Shown in pieces: positions 15,272 through 25,004 of a DNA stretch of 64,000 nt. Under the pieces are notes generated by a model that did not search any database, was not told where the DNA came from, and saw only the letters and a program-made list of their open reading frames with translations. The DNA is from CAIVVT01 sp963757265. Its GTDB lineage: Bacteria; Acidobacteriota; Terriglobia; Bryobacterales; Bryobacteraceae. The translations under genes and the position numbers were made by a program. Position 1 is the stretch's first letter. Each line of letters begins with the position of its first letter. Where the stretch lies: positions 558,001-622,000 of the forward strand of contig CAVWRA010000012.1 of the NCBI GenBank assembly GCA_963757265.1, given 5' to 3'.

Positions 15272-16798
15272 CTATGCTTGCGCTGTGACTTTGAGCACGA
15301 ATGCGTGATCGCACGGCCTGGTCTCCGGCAGGTGAACCGCGAGTGCCTGGGCCTCGCGCTTGAATTGCAGCGGGGTGGGATGACCGAGCAGGCGCACCTC
15401 CGCGATCTCTCGCTCGTACAGCCCCGCTCCCGTACCGAGAGTCCGAATCGTCAGCTTGCCATCCGCCGGCCACGCCAGCGCAATCGCGTACAACGTGGCG
15501 CCCTTCGTAGTGAAGCGGATGTCATCCGCGGTGTAAGGCGTCTGGCTGCCCTCGTTAAAGTAACCGCCGCCCACGCGGGCCGGCCCCTCGCCGAACGCCT
15601 TCCACGGCCGCGTTCCGAAAATGCATTCGGCATTGATCTCCATCCAGGCCGCCATCTGCCGCACCACCGTGAGTTCGTTGTCGTCCAGCGTGCCGTCGGC
15701 GCGCGGAGGAATGTTCAGCAGCAGATTCCCGTTCTTACTGACAATGTCGGCCAGCATCGTGATGACTGTCGTAGCTGTCTTGTACTGGATTTCGCGCTTG
15801 TAGTACCAGTCGCCGATGCACGTATCCGTCTGCCACGGCAGCTCGTGGATAGTCTCCATGACGCCGCGCTCGACGTCCTGCACGCAGGTGCCTTCCTGGA
15901 AATACTCCGAGTCCATGGATTTGCAGTTGTAAACGGCTTCCAGTTTGCCCGCGTGCCATTTCATGTTGGCGTTGTAGAAGTGCGCCACCAGGCTCCGGCC
16001 GACTTCAAAGAACGGAATGCCTCCGTCGCTGTATAGAAGATCGGGCTGATAGCTGTCCACCAGGTCCTGAATCCGGTCAAACCAGCGCCTCTGCCACCAC
16101 GCCGGGGCGTTGGCCGGATACCATCTCCCGCTGCGCTCGTGCGGCGGGTAATAAAGATCTTCGTACCTCGTGTCGGCGCCGTCATAAGGCACGCCGGCGT
16201 ACGGACCTTTCTTGTCTGCTCCCTTGTTGACCAGAAACCAGTCCCAGGATGCGCCCAGGTGCTCGGTGACGCCCAACCGCAGCCCCAGGCGCCGCGCCGC
16301 CTTGGCCCAGATTCCGGTAATGTCCTTCTTCGGCCCCATATTCACCGCATTCCAGCGGTGGAATTTCGAGTTCCAGCAATCGAAATTGTCGTGGTGCTGC
16401 GCGATGACGCAAAAGTACTTCGCGCCCGCGGACTTGTAAAGCGCCATGAGACGGTCGGGGTCCCACTGTTCGGCCGTCCACAGAGGAATGATGTCCTTAT
16501 AGCCGAACCTGGAGGGATGCCCGTAAGTTTTCAGGTGATGTTCGTATTGGGGGTGCCCTTCGATGTACATGTTGCGGGCGTACCAATCGCCTTGCTGCGG
16601 CACACATTCCGGGCCCCAGACGGCCCAGAACCCTAACTTTGCATCGCGGAACCACTCCGGGCACCGGTACTGCTTCAGCGAGTCCCAATCAGCGTGAAAT
16701 GGGCCGCTGGCGATGGGTAATTGGCCCTCTGCGCGTGCTGCTGACGCGGCCAGGAAGCCAGTGCCGGTGGCGACAAAGCCTCGGCGGCTTACATTCAT
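15272..16798 (-). CDS. GH29 alpha-L-fucosidase, Tat-exported
   Basis: Exported glycosidase of 508 residues that hydrolyses terminal alpha-L-fucosides with retention. Seen: Tat signal (VSRRGFVATGTGFLAASAARA); the substrate-binding AQHHDNFDCWNS at about residues 133-145, corresponding to the KHHDGF motif of GH29; the nucleophile Asp258 in PDLLYSDGGIP; a C-terminal beta-sandwich with NGNLLLNIPPRADG before it. An upstream in-frame ATG exists at 16813, but AGGAGAGGC stands before the ATG at 16798, so the shorter start is used. It is the first gene of the four-gene operon ending in the RhaT-like symporter. Confidence 0.92.
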   Translation of the reverse strand: MNVSRRGFVATGTGFLAASAARAEGQLPIASGPFHADWDSLKQYRCPEWFRDAKLGFWAVWGPECVPQQGDWYARNMYIEGHPQYEHHLKTYGHPSRFGYKDIIPLWTAEQWDPDRLMALYKSAGAKYFCVIAQHHDNFDCWNSKFHRWNAVNMGPKKDITGIWAKAARRLGLRLGVTEHLGASWDWFLVNKGADKKGPYAGVPYDGADTRYEDLYYPPHERSGRWYPANAPAWWQRRWFDRIQDLVDSYQPDLLYSDGGIPFFEVGRSLVAHFYNANMKWHAGKLEAVYNCKSMDSEYFQEGTCVQDVERGVMETIHELPWQTDTCIGDWYYKREIQYKTATTVITMLADIVSKNGNLLLNIPPRADGTLDDNELTVVRQMAAWMEINAECIFGTRPWKAFGEGPARVGGGYFNEGSQTPYTADDIRFTTKGATLYAIALAWPADGKLTIRTLGTGAGLYEREIAEVRLLGHPTPLQFKREAQALAVHLPETRPCDHAFVLKVTAQA

Positions 16799-17000
16799 TG
16801 CGCCTCTCCTCATCGTGACCCCGCGTTGGGCCCGAGCTCTGCGGGCATTCTACTCTGCGCTGACGCGCCCAGTCTGGGTGAGTTGTCCGAGAAACGCAGC
16901 GGCGGCGTCAGGGCAGCCCTCCGGCGTTCCTGGTTTCCCCACCTAGGACCTGTCGGGCCGGCCGCCCCCGCTGCATTGCGCCACCACTTACGTCCGCGCG

Positions 17001-19361
17001 CTACGGCGTCACCTTCAGAACTCCTTGCACAGGTATATCCGCCGAAGACCTGCCCAGCATGATGTCGAAATCGCCCGGCACGACGCGCCAGCGCATGTCG
17101 ATATCGAGTAACTGCAGATCCTCGGGCGTGACATTCATAGTGACGGTCTTGGTCTCACCCGGCTGCAGCGCGACGCGCTCGAAGCCGCGCAGTTGCTTGA
17201 CCGGCGTGGAGATCGGCGCGTACTGCTCGTGCAGGTAAAGCTGCACAGTTTCCACGCCCGCGCGGCCGCCGGTGTTCTTCACGTCCACGCTGACCCGCGC
17301 TTCGCCGCCGGGATGAATCTGCGACGGTTCGATGCGTAGATTGCTGTAGGCGAAATCGGTGTAGCTCAGCCCGTAGCCGAACGGATAGAGCGGCGTGCCG
17401 GGCATGTCCACGTAGCCTTTGGCCCCCCAGCCATGGCCGATCCAATAGCTCTTGGAGGGCTTGAAGTTGTAATAGACGGGCAACTGGCCGGAGTGGCGCG
17501 GCACGGAAATGGCCAGCCGTCCGGTGGAATTGTAATTGCCGAACAGCACGTCGGCCACGGCTTCGCCGCCGCGCTCGCCGGGCTCCCACGCCTCAACCAG
17601 CGCGGGCACGTGTTCTGAGGTCCAGCGCGTGGAAAGCGGCCGGCCGTTGATCAGCACCACGACGGTGGGCGTGCCGGTCGCGAAGACGGCCTGGATCAGC
17701 TCCTCCTGCACACCCGAGAGATCCAGACTGGCCACATCGTGGGCTTCGCCGTCGGTGGGGCCGCCGAGGCCCTCGGCGTCGTGCTGGCGCTCGCCCACCA
17801 CGACAATCGCGACGTCCGCTGCTTTCGCGGCCCGCACGGCTTCGGCGAAGCCGCTGCGATCCGTGCCGGTGATTTCGCAACCGCGCACGGCGGCGACTTT
17901 GGTTTGTGGTGAGACTGCGCCTTTGATGCCCTCGATCACCGTAGTAACGTGCTGCGGAATCTCGCGCGGCGAATAGTCGCCCAACTGGTTGCGCGCGTCG
18001 TCCGAGTTGGGGCCGATCACGGCAATCGAGCGCAGATCCTTGCGTAGAGGGAGAACGTTGCGATCGTTTTTCAGCAGCACAATGCCCTCGCGGCCGGCGC
18101 GCAGCGCCAGTTCGCGATGTGCCGGCGAGTGCACTACGCGGACGGCGCGCTCCACATCGACGTATGGATGCTCGAACAGGCCCAGACGGAACTTCAGCTC
18201 GAGCACGCGGCGCACGGCGCGATCGACCAGCGCCATCGGGACCCGGCCCTCCTCCACACTCTCAACCAACGGCCCCATGTAGGCCGGCTCGTAGGTGATG
18301 TTCAGATCGACGCCCGCCTTCAGGGCCAGCGCGCCGGCTTCCTTTTGGGTGGGCACGATGTGCTCGTACAGCAGCGTGGAGAAGCCGCCGCCTTCGCTCT
18401 GGACGACGCCCTGGAACCCGATCTCCTGACGCAGGACATCGTTCATCCACTTCACCGAGGCGTGCGCCGGCACATCCTCGACCTCGGGGTAGCCGGCCAT
18501 GACGCCCAGCCCGCCGGCCTTGGTAATGGCGCCGATCCAGGGCGGGAGGAAGTTCTCTCTCAGCGAGCGCTCGGAGACCTCAATCGCGCCGCGTTCGAGG
18601 CCGCTGGCCGGTTCGCTCTGCGTCGGGAAATCGGTGAGCACGGCGATGACCTTGTCCGGGGCGGAGATGTCCGCGCCCTGGACCGCGCGCACGATGGTCT
18701 CGCCCAGGCGCATGTAGAGGTAGGGATCTTCGGTGTAGGCCTCCTCGTTGCGGCCCATCCGCGGATCGCGCAGCGTCTCCATCACCAGCGTCGAGAGCAT
18801 GTGGATCCCGACCGCGCGCGCCTCCTCGGCCGCCGCCGCATAGATGGCGCGGACCAGATCGAGATCGAAGGAACTGCCCACGGCCAGCCCCTCCGGGAAA
18901 ACCGTTGCGCCCGAGAACATGGCGCCGTGCGTCCCTTCCTCGTCCTGCATGAGCGGTATTTTCAGGCGCGTCTGCGTGAGGGCGATTTTTTGCAGGGCGT
19001 TGAAATACTCCGCCTGCTGGCGCGGGCCACCGTGCAGAATCTCGTTGGCCAGCGTGAAGAATCCGCTGCCCGGACCGATTTCGGAAGTGTAGGTTCCGGC
19101 CGTGAACTTTCTGCAGGCCTCGGTCTTCGCGGGGATGTCCTTCCCCAGCTCATTCACGTACACACACGGCAGATTGAGCTGACCGACTTTTTCCTTGAGT
19201 GTCATGCGGCTCAGCAGGTCGTCAACGCGCTCCCCGATGGGCCGTTTCGGATCCAGGTACAGCGGCGTCTGGGCCCGGGCCTGCGCGCGCAGCGCGGGCA
19301 TCGCCACGAGCGCCGCAGCGACCGCTATAACCAACCACCAACATGTCTTCTTCGCCGTCAT
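17001..19361 (-). CDS. GH3 family glycoside hydrolase (beta-glucosidase/xylosidase-like)
   Basis: Exported enzyme of 786 residues, normal for GH3: signal peptide (CWWLVIAVAAALVAMPA), N-terminal GH3 barrel (RVDDLLSRMTLKEKVGQL; DPRMGRNEEAYTEDPYL), alpha/beta sandwich (GREGIVLLKNDRNVLPL; IAVIGPNSDDARNQLGDYS) and a fibronectin-III-like C-terminal domain (VDVKNTGGRAGVETVQLYL). These enzymes release beta-linked terminal sugars. Unusual: the nucleophile site, normally SD-W/H/Y, reads GVVQSEGGG, so Glu323 takes the place of the catalytic Asp. A much longer frame starts at 19832, but GGGAGG 6 bases before the ATG at 19361 and the signal peptide fix the start. Confidence 0.9.
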   Translation of the reverse strand: MTAKKTCWWLVIAVAAALVAMPALRAQARAQTPLYLDPKRPIGERVDDLLSRMTLKEKVGQLNLPCVYVNELGKDIPAKTEACRKFTAGTYTSEIGPGSGFFTLANEILHGGPRQQAEYFNALQKIALTQTRLKIPLMQDEEGTHGAMFSGATVFPEGLAVGSSFDLDLVRAIYAAAAEEARAVGIHMLSTLVMETLRDPRMGRNEEAYTEDPYLYMRLGETIVRAVQGADISAPDKVIAVLTDFPTQSEPASGLERGAIEVSERSLRENFLPPWIGAITKAGGLGVMAGYPEVEDVPAHASVKWMNDVLRQEIGFQGVVQSEGGGFSTLLYEHIVPTQKEAGALALKAGVDLNITYEPAYMGPLVESVEEGRVPMALVDRAVRRVLELKFRLGLFEHPYVDVERAVRVVHSPAHRELALRAGREGIVLLKNDRNVLPLRKDLRSIAVIGPNSDDARNQLGDYSPREIPQHVTTVIEGIKGAVSPQTKVAAVRGCEITGTDRSGFAEAVRAAKAADVAIVVVGERQHDAEGLGGPTDGEAHDVASLDLSGVQEELIQAVFATGTPTVVVLINGRPLSTRWTSEHVPALVEAWEPGERGGEAVADVLFGNYNSTGRLAISVPRHSGQLPVYYNFKPSKSYWIGHGWGAKGYVDMPGTPLYPFGYGLSYTDFAYSNLRIEPSQIHPGGEARVSVDVKNTGGRAGVETVQLYLHEQYAPISTPVKQLRGFERVALQPGETKTVTMNVTPEDLQLLDIDMRWRVVPGDFDIMLGRSSADIPVQGVLKVTP

Positions 19362-19661
19362 CTTTGACCTCCCGGCCGCGATCTCCGTACTCGCTCCCGA
19401 TCGCCAATGAGTATATTCCCAACTGCCGCGCCGCCAGATTCCTGTCATGGTGGGCTGGTGATTGCGAAGCGCTCGGCAGCGGGTCATGCCTGAAAGCGCT
19501 GCGGCAGCTAAGCTCTTTTTCATGGCGCCATTGCGTTTGACCGCAGGTGCAAATACACTACACATGGCCGGAGCGGAGGATAGGGCTCCGCCTGGAGGCG
19601 ACCCGAGCGCCGACTCCGGGGCCAAGACCAGGCTGCCCCCGTTCCCGTCATTTCCACTGCC
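19362..19661. other. Divergent intergenic region, no gene seen
   Basis: About 300 bases between the GH3 gene and the divergent beta-propeller-like gene. Frames crossing it are extensions without support. It should hold both promoters; none could be assigned. Confidence 0.35.
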
Positions 19662-20843
19662 ATGAGCCCCAGGACAAAACTCAGAATAGAGAGGCTCACT
19701 TACGTCGTGGGACTGGTGCTCATGACACACGTGGAGACTGCAAAATGCCAGAATCCAGTCTGGAGCACAGAGATCGTGACAAAACTCGATACTGTTCATG
19801 CTGGCATAACCGAGTTTACCGATACAAGTCATGCGGGCATCGTATTTGTGCAGAACAGCAAGTTAATCGTCTATGAAGTGCACCGCGATGAAGGTCAACT
19901 GTCTTCGGGAACCCCCGAAGAGACTTTAAGACCGTTCCGTTTGCGTCTTTCGCTCCTTGATTCTACCACTGGAAAAGTGGTTGCCGGAAGAATTGAGAAA
20001 ACAAGAGTTCAGGACGCAACGGTCTTGACAACTGTTGCCGGGCTGCTGGTTAAAACTGGCGCTCAGCTAGAACTCCAGTCGCCCGACTTGGCACAATCCC
20101 GAGATATTTCTTTTCTTCTCAATCGCGACCGCAACTCTCGCATAAATGTGTCCTCTACGGGAATGACAATCGTGCTAAACGAGGTGATCCAGGACTCCTT
20201 GAACCACCTTCACAGCCACTTCGATGTACTCGACGCTCAAACGCTCAGGGTGAGACATTCTTGGGACCAGTCCCCGCCTTTGTACCATAGCTATTCAGTC
20301 TCGGATCAAGGAATTGCGGCCATAAGCTTTTGGGACGACTCCATCGTTGTAGCCAACTTTGGAGCCAGCAGATGGCCGAAAGTTGGTGAACCTACCGGGC
20401 GTTGTGCAAATCAGAACATGCCGACCCTATGCAACGATCGGCAATTGATTTACGGTTGCGATAAGCTCATCGGAACGTCAACGGATGGCAGTATATTCAT
20501 GACTGATTCGTTTCCGAGCGGCAACTCTCCATCGGAAAAAACCGCCGTCGCCCAAAATGGTCGGTTCGTAGCTATCGGTCTAAACACTATCGAGATAAAG
20601 AACCGATTTTTTCGCGAGTCGAGCCGTCGGATTACGGCGGCTCACATAGTCGTGTACGACTTGGCACTAAAGAAACAAATCCTGATTCTGAATGTCCAGC
20701 CTTTGCCGACGAGCCACTACGATTTTGCACTTTCCCCGGATGGTTCTGAGCTTGCGGTCTTGAATGACCGCACCGTTGCGGCCTACTCTGTGCCTATCCC
20801 TCGAAGAAGCCGAACTATTACAGACACAGAATCAACACCTTAG
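19662..20843 (+). CDS. Hypothetical exported beta-propeller-like protein
   Basis: Protein of 393 residues, family not recognised. The N-terminal hydrophobic stretch LTYVVGLVLMTHVETAKCQ suggests a signal peptide. The rest is rich in short beta strands with repeated motifs such as HSYSVSDQGIAAISFWDDSI, GRFVAIGLN, HIVVYDLALKKQILIL and HYDFALSPDGSELAVL. The last two are typical of WD40/YVTN-like propeller blades. Base composition is clearly more AT-rich than the flanking glycosidase and receptor genes, and codon choice is less G/C-ending, hinting at a different origin. It stands alone. The exact start is uncertain; an internal ATG (MTHVETAKC) is possible. Confidence 0.7.
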   Translation: MSPRTKLRIERLTYVVGLVLMTHVETAKCQNPVWSTEIVTKLDTVHAGITEFTDTSHAGIVFVQNSKLIVYEVHRDEGQLSSGTPEETLRPFRLRLSLLDSTTGKVVAGRIEKTRVQDATVLTTVAGLLVKTGAQLELQSPDLAQSRDISFLLNRDRNSRINVSSTGMTIVLNEVIQDSLNHLHSHFDVLDAQTLRVRHSWDQSPPLYHSYSVSDQGIAAISFWDDSIVVANFGASRWPKVGEPTGRCANQNMPTLCNDRQLIYGCDKLIGTSTDGSIFMTDSFPSGNSPSEKTAVAQNGRFVAIGLNTIEIKNRFFRESSRRITAAHIVVYDLALKKQILILNVQPLPTSHYDFALSPDGSELAVLNDRTVAAYSVPIPRRSRTITDTESTP

Positions 20844-21739
20844 AGCTCTGACGCCCTGTCAGTCCTCGTGGCTGAGCCAGGAGCCGCGGATCGGCTTGTT
20901 CATCCTTCGTTGTGCCGACCCCGCAGGGGCGGCATGAGGCATTCACGCCCGATCGAGAATTATATTTCGCCTACTATCAATGCGTTCCAGTCAACCCCCG
21001 CTTGCCCCTTGCCCCGCCATGATCTCCTATCTGTGGGTAGAGCAATTGCTGGCCAGCATCTCCATCCCCACTCGCAGGCGGCGAAAGGCCTCGAGTAGCA
21101 GCCTTCCGGCTTTCTGGACTTCGGTCCGATCCCCCAGGATGGGATCCGGGTGGCTAGCGATTACCCTGAACGCCATCCTCTAGGGCGGAACGGGCGATGA
21201 TCGGTCTAGTGATCGCGTGAATCAATTCGCTATCTTCCACCCCACAGGAAAGCGGGGTTGTGGCGGGCCTCCAGGCCATTGCGAGCTGGGACCAGCCGTC
21301 GTGCAAAGCGGAGCATCCAGGGTCAGCGCTGGGAAGACGCCCTCGGGTCACTGCTCCGCCCTGCGAATCTGATCTTTTGAAATCCCTCTGAAATTGCCCA
21401 CCATTTACGGCACAACTGCGCCCGAAATCTATTCGAATCACCCTCCATGTACGGCCTAAGTGCGCCCGCGCAATCCACGCCCCGCGCCGGAAAAGCGGGC
21501 TATCCCCTGTCCCTTTTCAACCACTTCCGGCCGACAGCGCGCCAACCGCTCCTTGACCCTCGCGGCTCCGGGATGGACCAGACCGCTTGCATCTCGATGC
21601 GCCGGCCGCCCGAGTGCCGGCGAACGTCAGCGAAGCCGCTTCTCTTCTTGGGTAGTTATTTTGAATTAGTATCTTCAGCCGATTGAACTGTACTTTTGTT
21701 TCCGGTTACTATCGATGCCAATACTGGGTTCCAAAAAAA
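20844..21739. other. Long intergenic region without a supported gene
   Basis: Nearly 900 bases. Short open frames occur on both strands (for example 21154-21441 and 21027-21176, minus strand) but none shows a recognisable domain or ribosome site. The sequence may be decayed coding DNA. It contains the promoter of the following receptor gene, not assigned. Confidence 0.4.
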
Positions 21740-24700
21740 ATGAAAACACTGGGGTTTGTCTCTCTGCTTCTCGTGTGCCCTTTGGTGCACGCACAAGATC
21801 CAACCGGCATTCTGGAGGGCCAGGTGCTGGATCCATCCAATGCGGTCGTGACACAAGCTGTGGTTACGGCGAAGAACGCCCAGACGGGCTTCTCCGCAAC
21901 CCAACTTGCCGGGAAGGACGGCTCCTTCCATTTCTCGTCGCTGCCGGTCGGGGACTACGAGCTGCGGGTCGCCGCCCAGGGCTTCGCGCCGTTCACCGCG
22001 GCGCCGATTCACATCGACATCAACCGCACCGTGCGTTTCCCCGTCAAACTGGAGATCCCCGGCAGCCGCAGCGAGGTCAACGTGACGGCCAGCGGTGCAT
22101 CCGCCGATCTGAGCACGGCGCTCGGCAACGTGGTCACTTCGCAGATGGCCACGGATCTGCCGCTGAATGGCCGCAACTTCACACAGCTCGGTCTGCTGCA
22201 ACCCGGCGTCGCGCCGATGACCTCGGGGCTTTCCGAGGCGGGCGGCCTGTTGCGCAGCGGACAGGCCTATGCGGTCAACGGCCAGCGGCCTGAATCGAAC
22301 GACTACGTCCTGGACGGAGCGGCGAACGTGAACAGCGTGGACGGCGGCTTCGCGATCCGCACGCCCGTCGATGCGATTGCCGAATTCCGGATCCTGACTT
22401 CGAACGCGCCGGCGGAATACGGCGCCACCAGCGGCGCGACGACCAGCGTCGTCACGCGCTCCGGCGGCAACGCATTCCATGGCACGGCTTATGATTTCTT
22501 GCGCAATAATGCCCTGGATGCGCGCAACGTTTTCGCATCGGCGGTAGAGCCGCTGCACCAGAATCAATACGGCGCGACACTGGGTGGTCCGATCCGGCGG
22601 GATCGCGACTTCTTCTTCGCCTACTTCGAGGGCCTGCGCGACCGGCAGGGCGAGACCGAAACCGCCACCGTCCCCACGCCGGCGCAGCGGACGGGCGACT
22701 TCAGCGGCGATGCGGCTCCCTTGATCAACTACTTCGCCGGAGCGCCCGTGCCCGGCGGCGTCCTGCCTTCCTACATGCTGAATTCGATCGCGCTGAATGC
22801 CCTGCAATTCTATCCCTTGGGCAACACGTCGCCCTCGCTGTTCACCTCGACGCAGCTCCTGACCAACAACTACGACCAGGGCGGGGCGCGGCTCGACCAC
22901 TACTTCGGCAATGGCGACTCGCTGTTTGTCCGCTATGCCATTTCGAACGCCCATTATGTCGATCCGCTGCCCATTGACGGCGCCAACGTGCCCGGCTTTC
23001 CGACCGCCGACGACACGCTCACTCACTCGGTCGTCGTCTCCAGCACGCACCTCTTCTCGCCGCGCACCATCCAGACCGCGCGCGTGGCCTTCTTTCGCAA
23101 CAATTTCGAGTTCGATCAGCGCCTCAACCACGCTCTGCCCGGCACGCTCGGCTTCACCTACCAGCCAACGCTCGGCATCGCCGCCGGGCCGCCCTACCTG
23201 ATTGTCAGCGGATACGCCAGCATCGGGGATCCGATCACCGGGCCGCGCAACACGCACCAGAACACCTACGAGGCCAACTACTCTCTGGCGCACATCGCGG
23301 GCAAACACAGCTTCAAGGCCGGCGCCGAGTTCACTCGCACGCAGATGAATCTGGTCTACGGCATCGCCACCAACGGCTTCTTCGTCTTCGCGCCGTTTCC
23401 CTTCAGCGACTCCTTCGCCAGCTTCCTGACCGGCCAATCCGTCGAGTTTTTCCAGGGCGGCGGGCAGTTCGATCGCGGGTTGCGCAACTACGTCGCTGCC
23501 GGATACGCCCAGGACGAGTGGCGCATCGCCCGGCGCTTCACCCTGAACTATGGCCTGCGTTATGAAATCAATTCGCCCTACACCGAGATCCGCAACCGGC
23601 TCAATGAGTGGGCGCCCGGCCAACATTCCACCGTCTATCCCAATGCGCCTCCCGCACTGCTTTTCCCCAGTGATCCTGGGGTCGCCGCGGGCATCATCCC
23701 GAACTATTACAAGGGCCTGATGCCGCGCCTCGGCATCGCCTGGGATCCGCGCGGCGACGGCAAAACCACCGTTCGCGCCGGGTACGGTATCTTCTACGAC
23801 TCCTTCACCAACGGCGTTGGCGGCCCGCTGCAGGCGCCGGTCAGCGCGCTGCCCTGGACTCAGGCCGTCCAGGTCGCCGGCCCCGGCTTCGACATCGCCA
23901 ACCCCTGGGGCAGCCAGCCGCCGCCGTTCGCCAATCTCTCCTTCGCCGCGCCGGCCACCGTCCTGACGGTCGATCAGGCCTCGCGCCCGCCCTATGCCCA
24001 GGACTGGAACTTCTCCATTCAACGCGTGCTCGGGCACGACTATCTGCTCGACCTGCGCTATGTCGGCAACAAGGGCACGCGCCTGCCGCGCATGGTGGAA
24101 GCCGATCCGTCGGTCTACCAGCCCGGCGAAACGACCGAGCAGATCGATCAGAATCGCATCTACGCCGGCTGCCCCGCAGGGGGCGGGCCTTGCAACTTCG
24201 CCTCGGTCGGCCTGATCAGCAACGAGGCCAATTCGACCTACCACTCCCTGCAGGCCGCCGTGTCGCGCCATTTCTCCAACGGCCTCGGCTTTCTCGTGTC
24301 CTATTGGTTCTCCAAGAGCCTCGACGACGTCTCTTCGTTCAACCTCTCCGGCTCGGCGCCGATGCTGGTCGCGGGCGAGAATGATCTGGCGCAGAATCCC
24401 TTCGATCTCGCCGCCGAGCATGGGCCGTCCCTGTTCGACGCCCGCAGCCGGCTATCGATCAGCGCCAACTATCGGTTGCCGCGCTGGAGGCAAGCACCCC
24501 ATGCGGCCGCGCTTGTGCTGAATGGCTGGCAACTCAACGGCATCGGTAGTTTCTCCACCGGAACGCCGTTCACGGTCTACGACAGCGCCAACGTCTCAAT
24601 GCAAGGCTCCGCGCCGGAGATCTCCGGCTTCTATTCCAGCCGGCCCGATCTGATCAGCGATCCCAACGCCGGCCCGCATACCGCCAATCAGTGGGTCAAC

Positions 24701-24988
24701 CCGGCTGACTTCCAACGCCTCAACCCGGTCACGCAGGCCGGTCAATTCGGCAATGAGGGACGCAACGTCGTACGCGCACCCGGCATTGCCGATGCCGATC
24801 TTTCGCTACTGAAAGATTTCAATTTAGGCGAGGCGAAGCGCCTGCAGGTGCGCATCGAGAGCTTCAACATCGCCAATCATGCGAATTTCTATATTCCCGA
24901 TGACGACATGGCGTCGCCGACGTTCGGCCGGATTCTGCAGGCCGGCTCGCCGCGCCTCTTGCAATTTGCGCTGAAGCTGTTCTATTAA
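21740..24988 (+). CDS. Oar-like TonB-dependent receptor, complete
   Basis: Outer-membrane receptor of 1082 residues. In order: signal peptide (MKTLGFVSLLLVCPLVHA), carboxypeptidase-regulatory-like domain (GILEGQVLDPSNAVV; LPVGDYELRVAAQGF), plug (TDLPLNGRNFTQLGLLQPG; YVLDGAANVNSVDGGFA; AEYGATSGATTSVVTRSGG), then a large barrel (FFFAYFEGLRDRQGE; YGLRYEINSPYTEIRN) ending LLQFALKLFY with the terminal aromatic residue typical of outer-membrane barrels. It likely imports an oligosaccharide or other bulky nutrient. The frame opens at 21683, but the signal peptide indicates the ATG at 21740; the ribosome site is weak. The peroxidase gene follows after 16 bases. Confidence 0.94.
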   Translation: MKTLGFVSLLLVCPLVHAQDPTGILEGQVLDPSNAVVTQAVVTAKNAQTGFSATQLAGKDGSFHFSSLPVGDYELRVAAQGFAPFTAAPIHIDINRTVRFPVKLEIPGSRSEVNVTASGASADLSTALGNVVTSQMATDLPLNGRNFTQLGLLQPGVAPMTSGLSEAGGLLRSGQAYAVNGQRPESNDYVLDGAANVNSVDGGFAIRTPVDAIAEFRILTSNAPAEYGATSGATTSVVTRSGGNAFHGTAYDFLRNNALDARNVFASAVEPLHQNQYGATLGGPIRRDRDFFFAYFEGLRDRQGETETATVPTPAQRTGDFSGDAAPLINYFAGAPVPGGVLPSYMLNSIALNALQFYPLGNTSPSLFTSTQLLTNNYDQGGARLDHYFGNGDSLFVRYAISNAHYVDPLPIDGANVPGFPTADDTLTHSVVVSSTHLFSPRTIQTARVAFFRNNFEFDQRLNHALPGTLGFTYQPTLGIAAGPPYLIVSGYASIGDPITGPRNTHQNTYEANYSLAHIAGKHSFKAGAEFTRTQMNLVYGIATNGFFVFAPFPFSDSFASFLTGQSVEFFQGGGQFDRGLRNYVAAGYAQDEWRIARRFTLNYGLRYEINSPYTEIRNRLNEWAPGQHSTVYPNAPPALLFPSDPGVAAGIIPNYYKGLMPRLGIAWDPRGDGKTTVRAGYGIFYDSFTNGVGGPLQAPVSALPWTQAVQVAGPGFDIANPWGSQPPPFANLSFAAPATVLTVDQASRPPYAQDWNFSIQRVLGHDYLLDLRYVGNKGTRLPRMVEADPSVYQPGETTEQIDQNRIYAGCPAGGGPCNFASVGLISNEANSTYHSLQAAVSRHFSNGLGFLVSYWFSKSLDDVSSFNLSGSAPMLVAGENDLAQNPFDLAAEHGPSLFDARSRLSISANYRLPRWRQAPHAAALVLNGWQLNGIGSFSTGTPFTVYDSANVSMQGSAPEISGFYSSRPDLISDPNAGPHTANQWVNPADFQRLNPVTQAGQFGNEGRNVVRAPGIADADLSLLKDFNLGEAKRLQVRIESFNIANHANFYIPDDDMASPTFGRILQAGSPRLLQFALKLFY

Positions 24989-25004
24989 GAGGATCCGAGA
25001 AGCC

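Noticed and set aside
19362..19832. 157-codon N-terminal extension of the GH3 enzyme
   Set aside because: A ribosome site and signal peptide begin at 19361; the extension has no homology.
21154..21441. Minus-strand frame of 95 codons as a transposase remnant
   Set aside because: No DDE, HTH or other transposase motif could be seen; composition is not convincing.
21656..24421. A minus-strand open frame of 921 codons
   Set aside because: Antisense shadow of the Oar-like receptor; no domain and compositional bias only.
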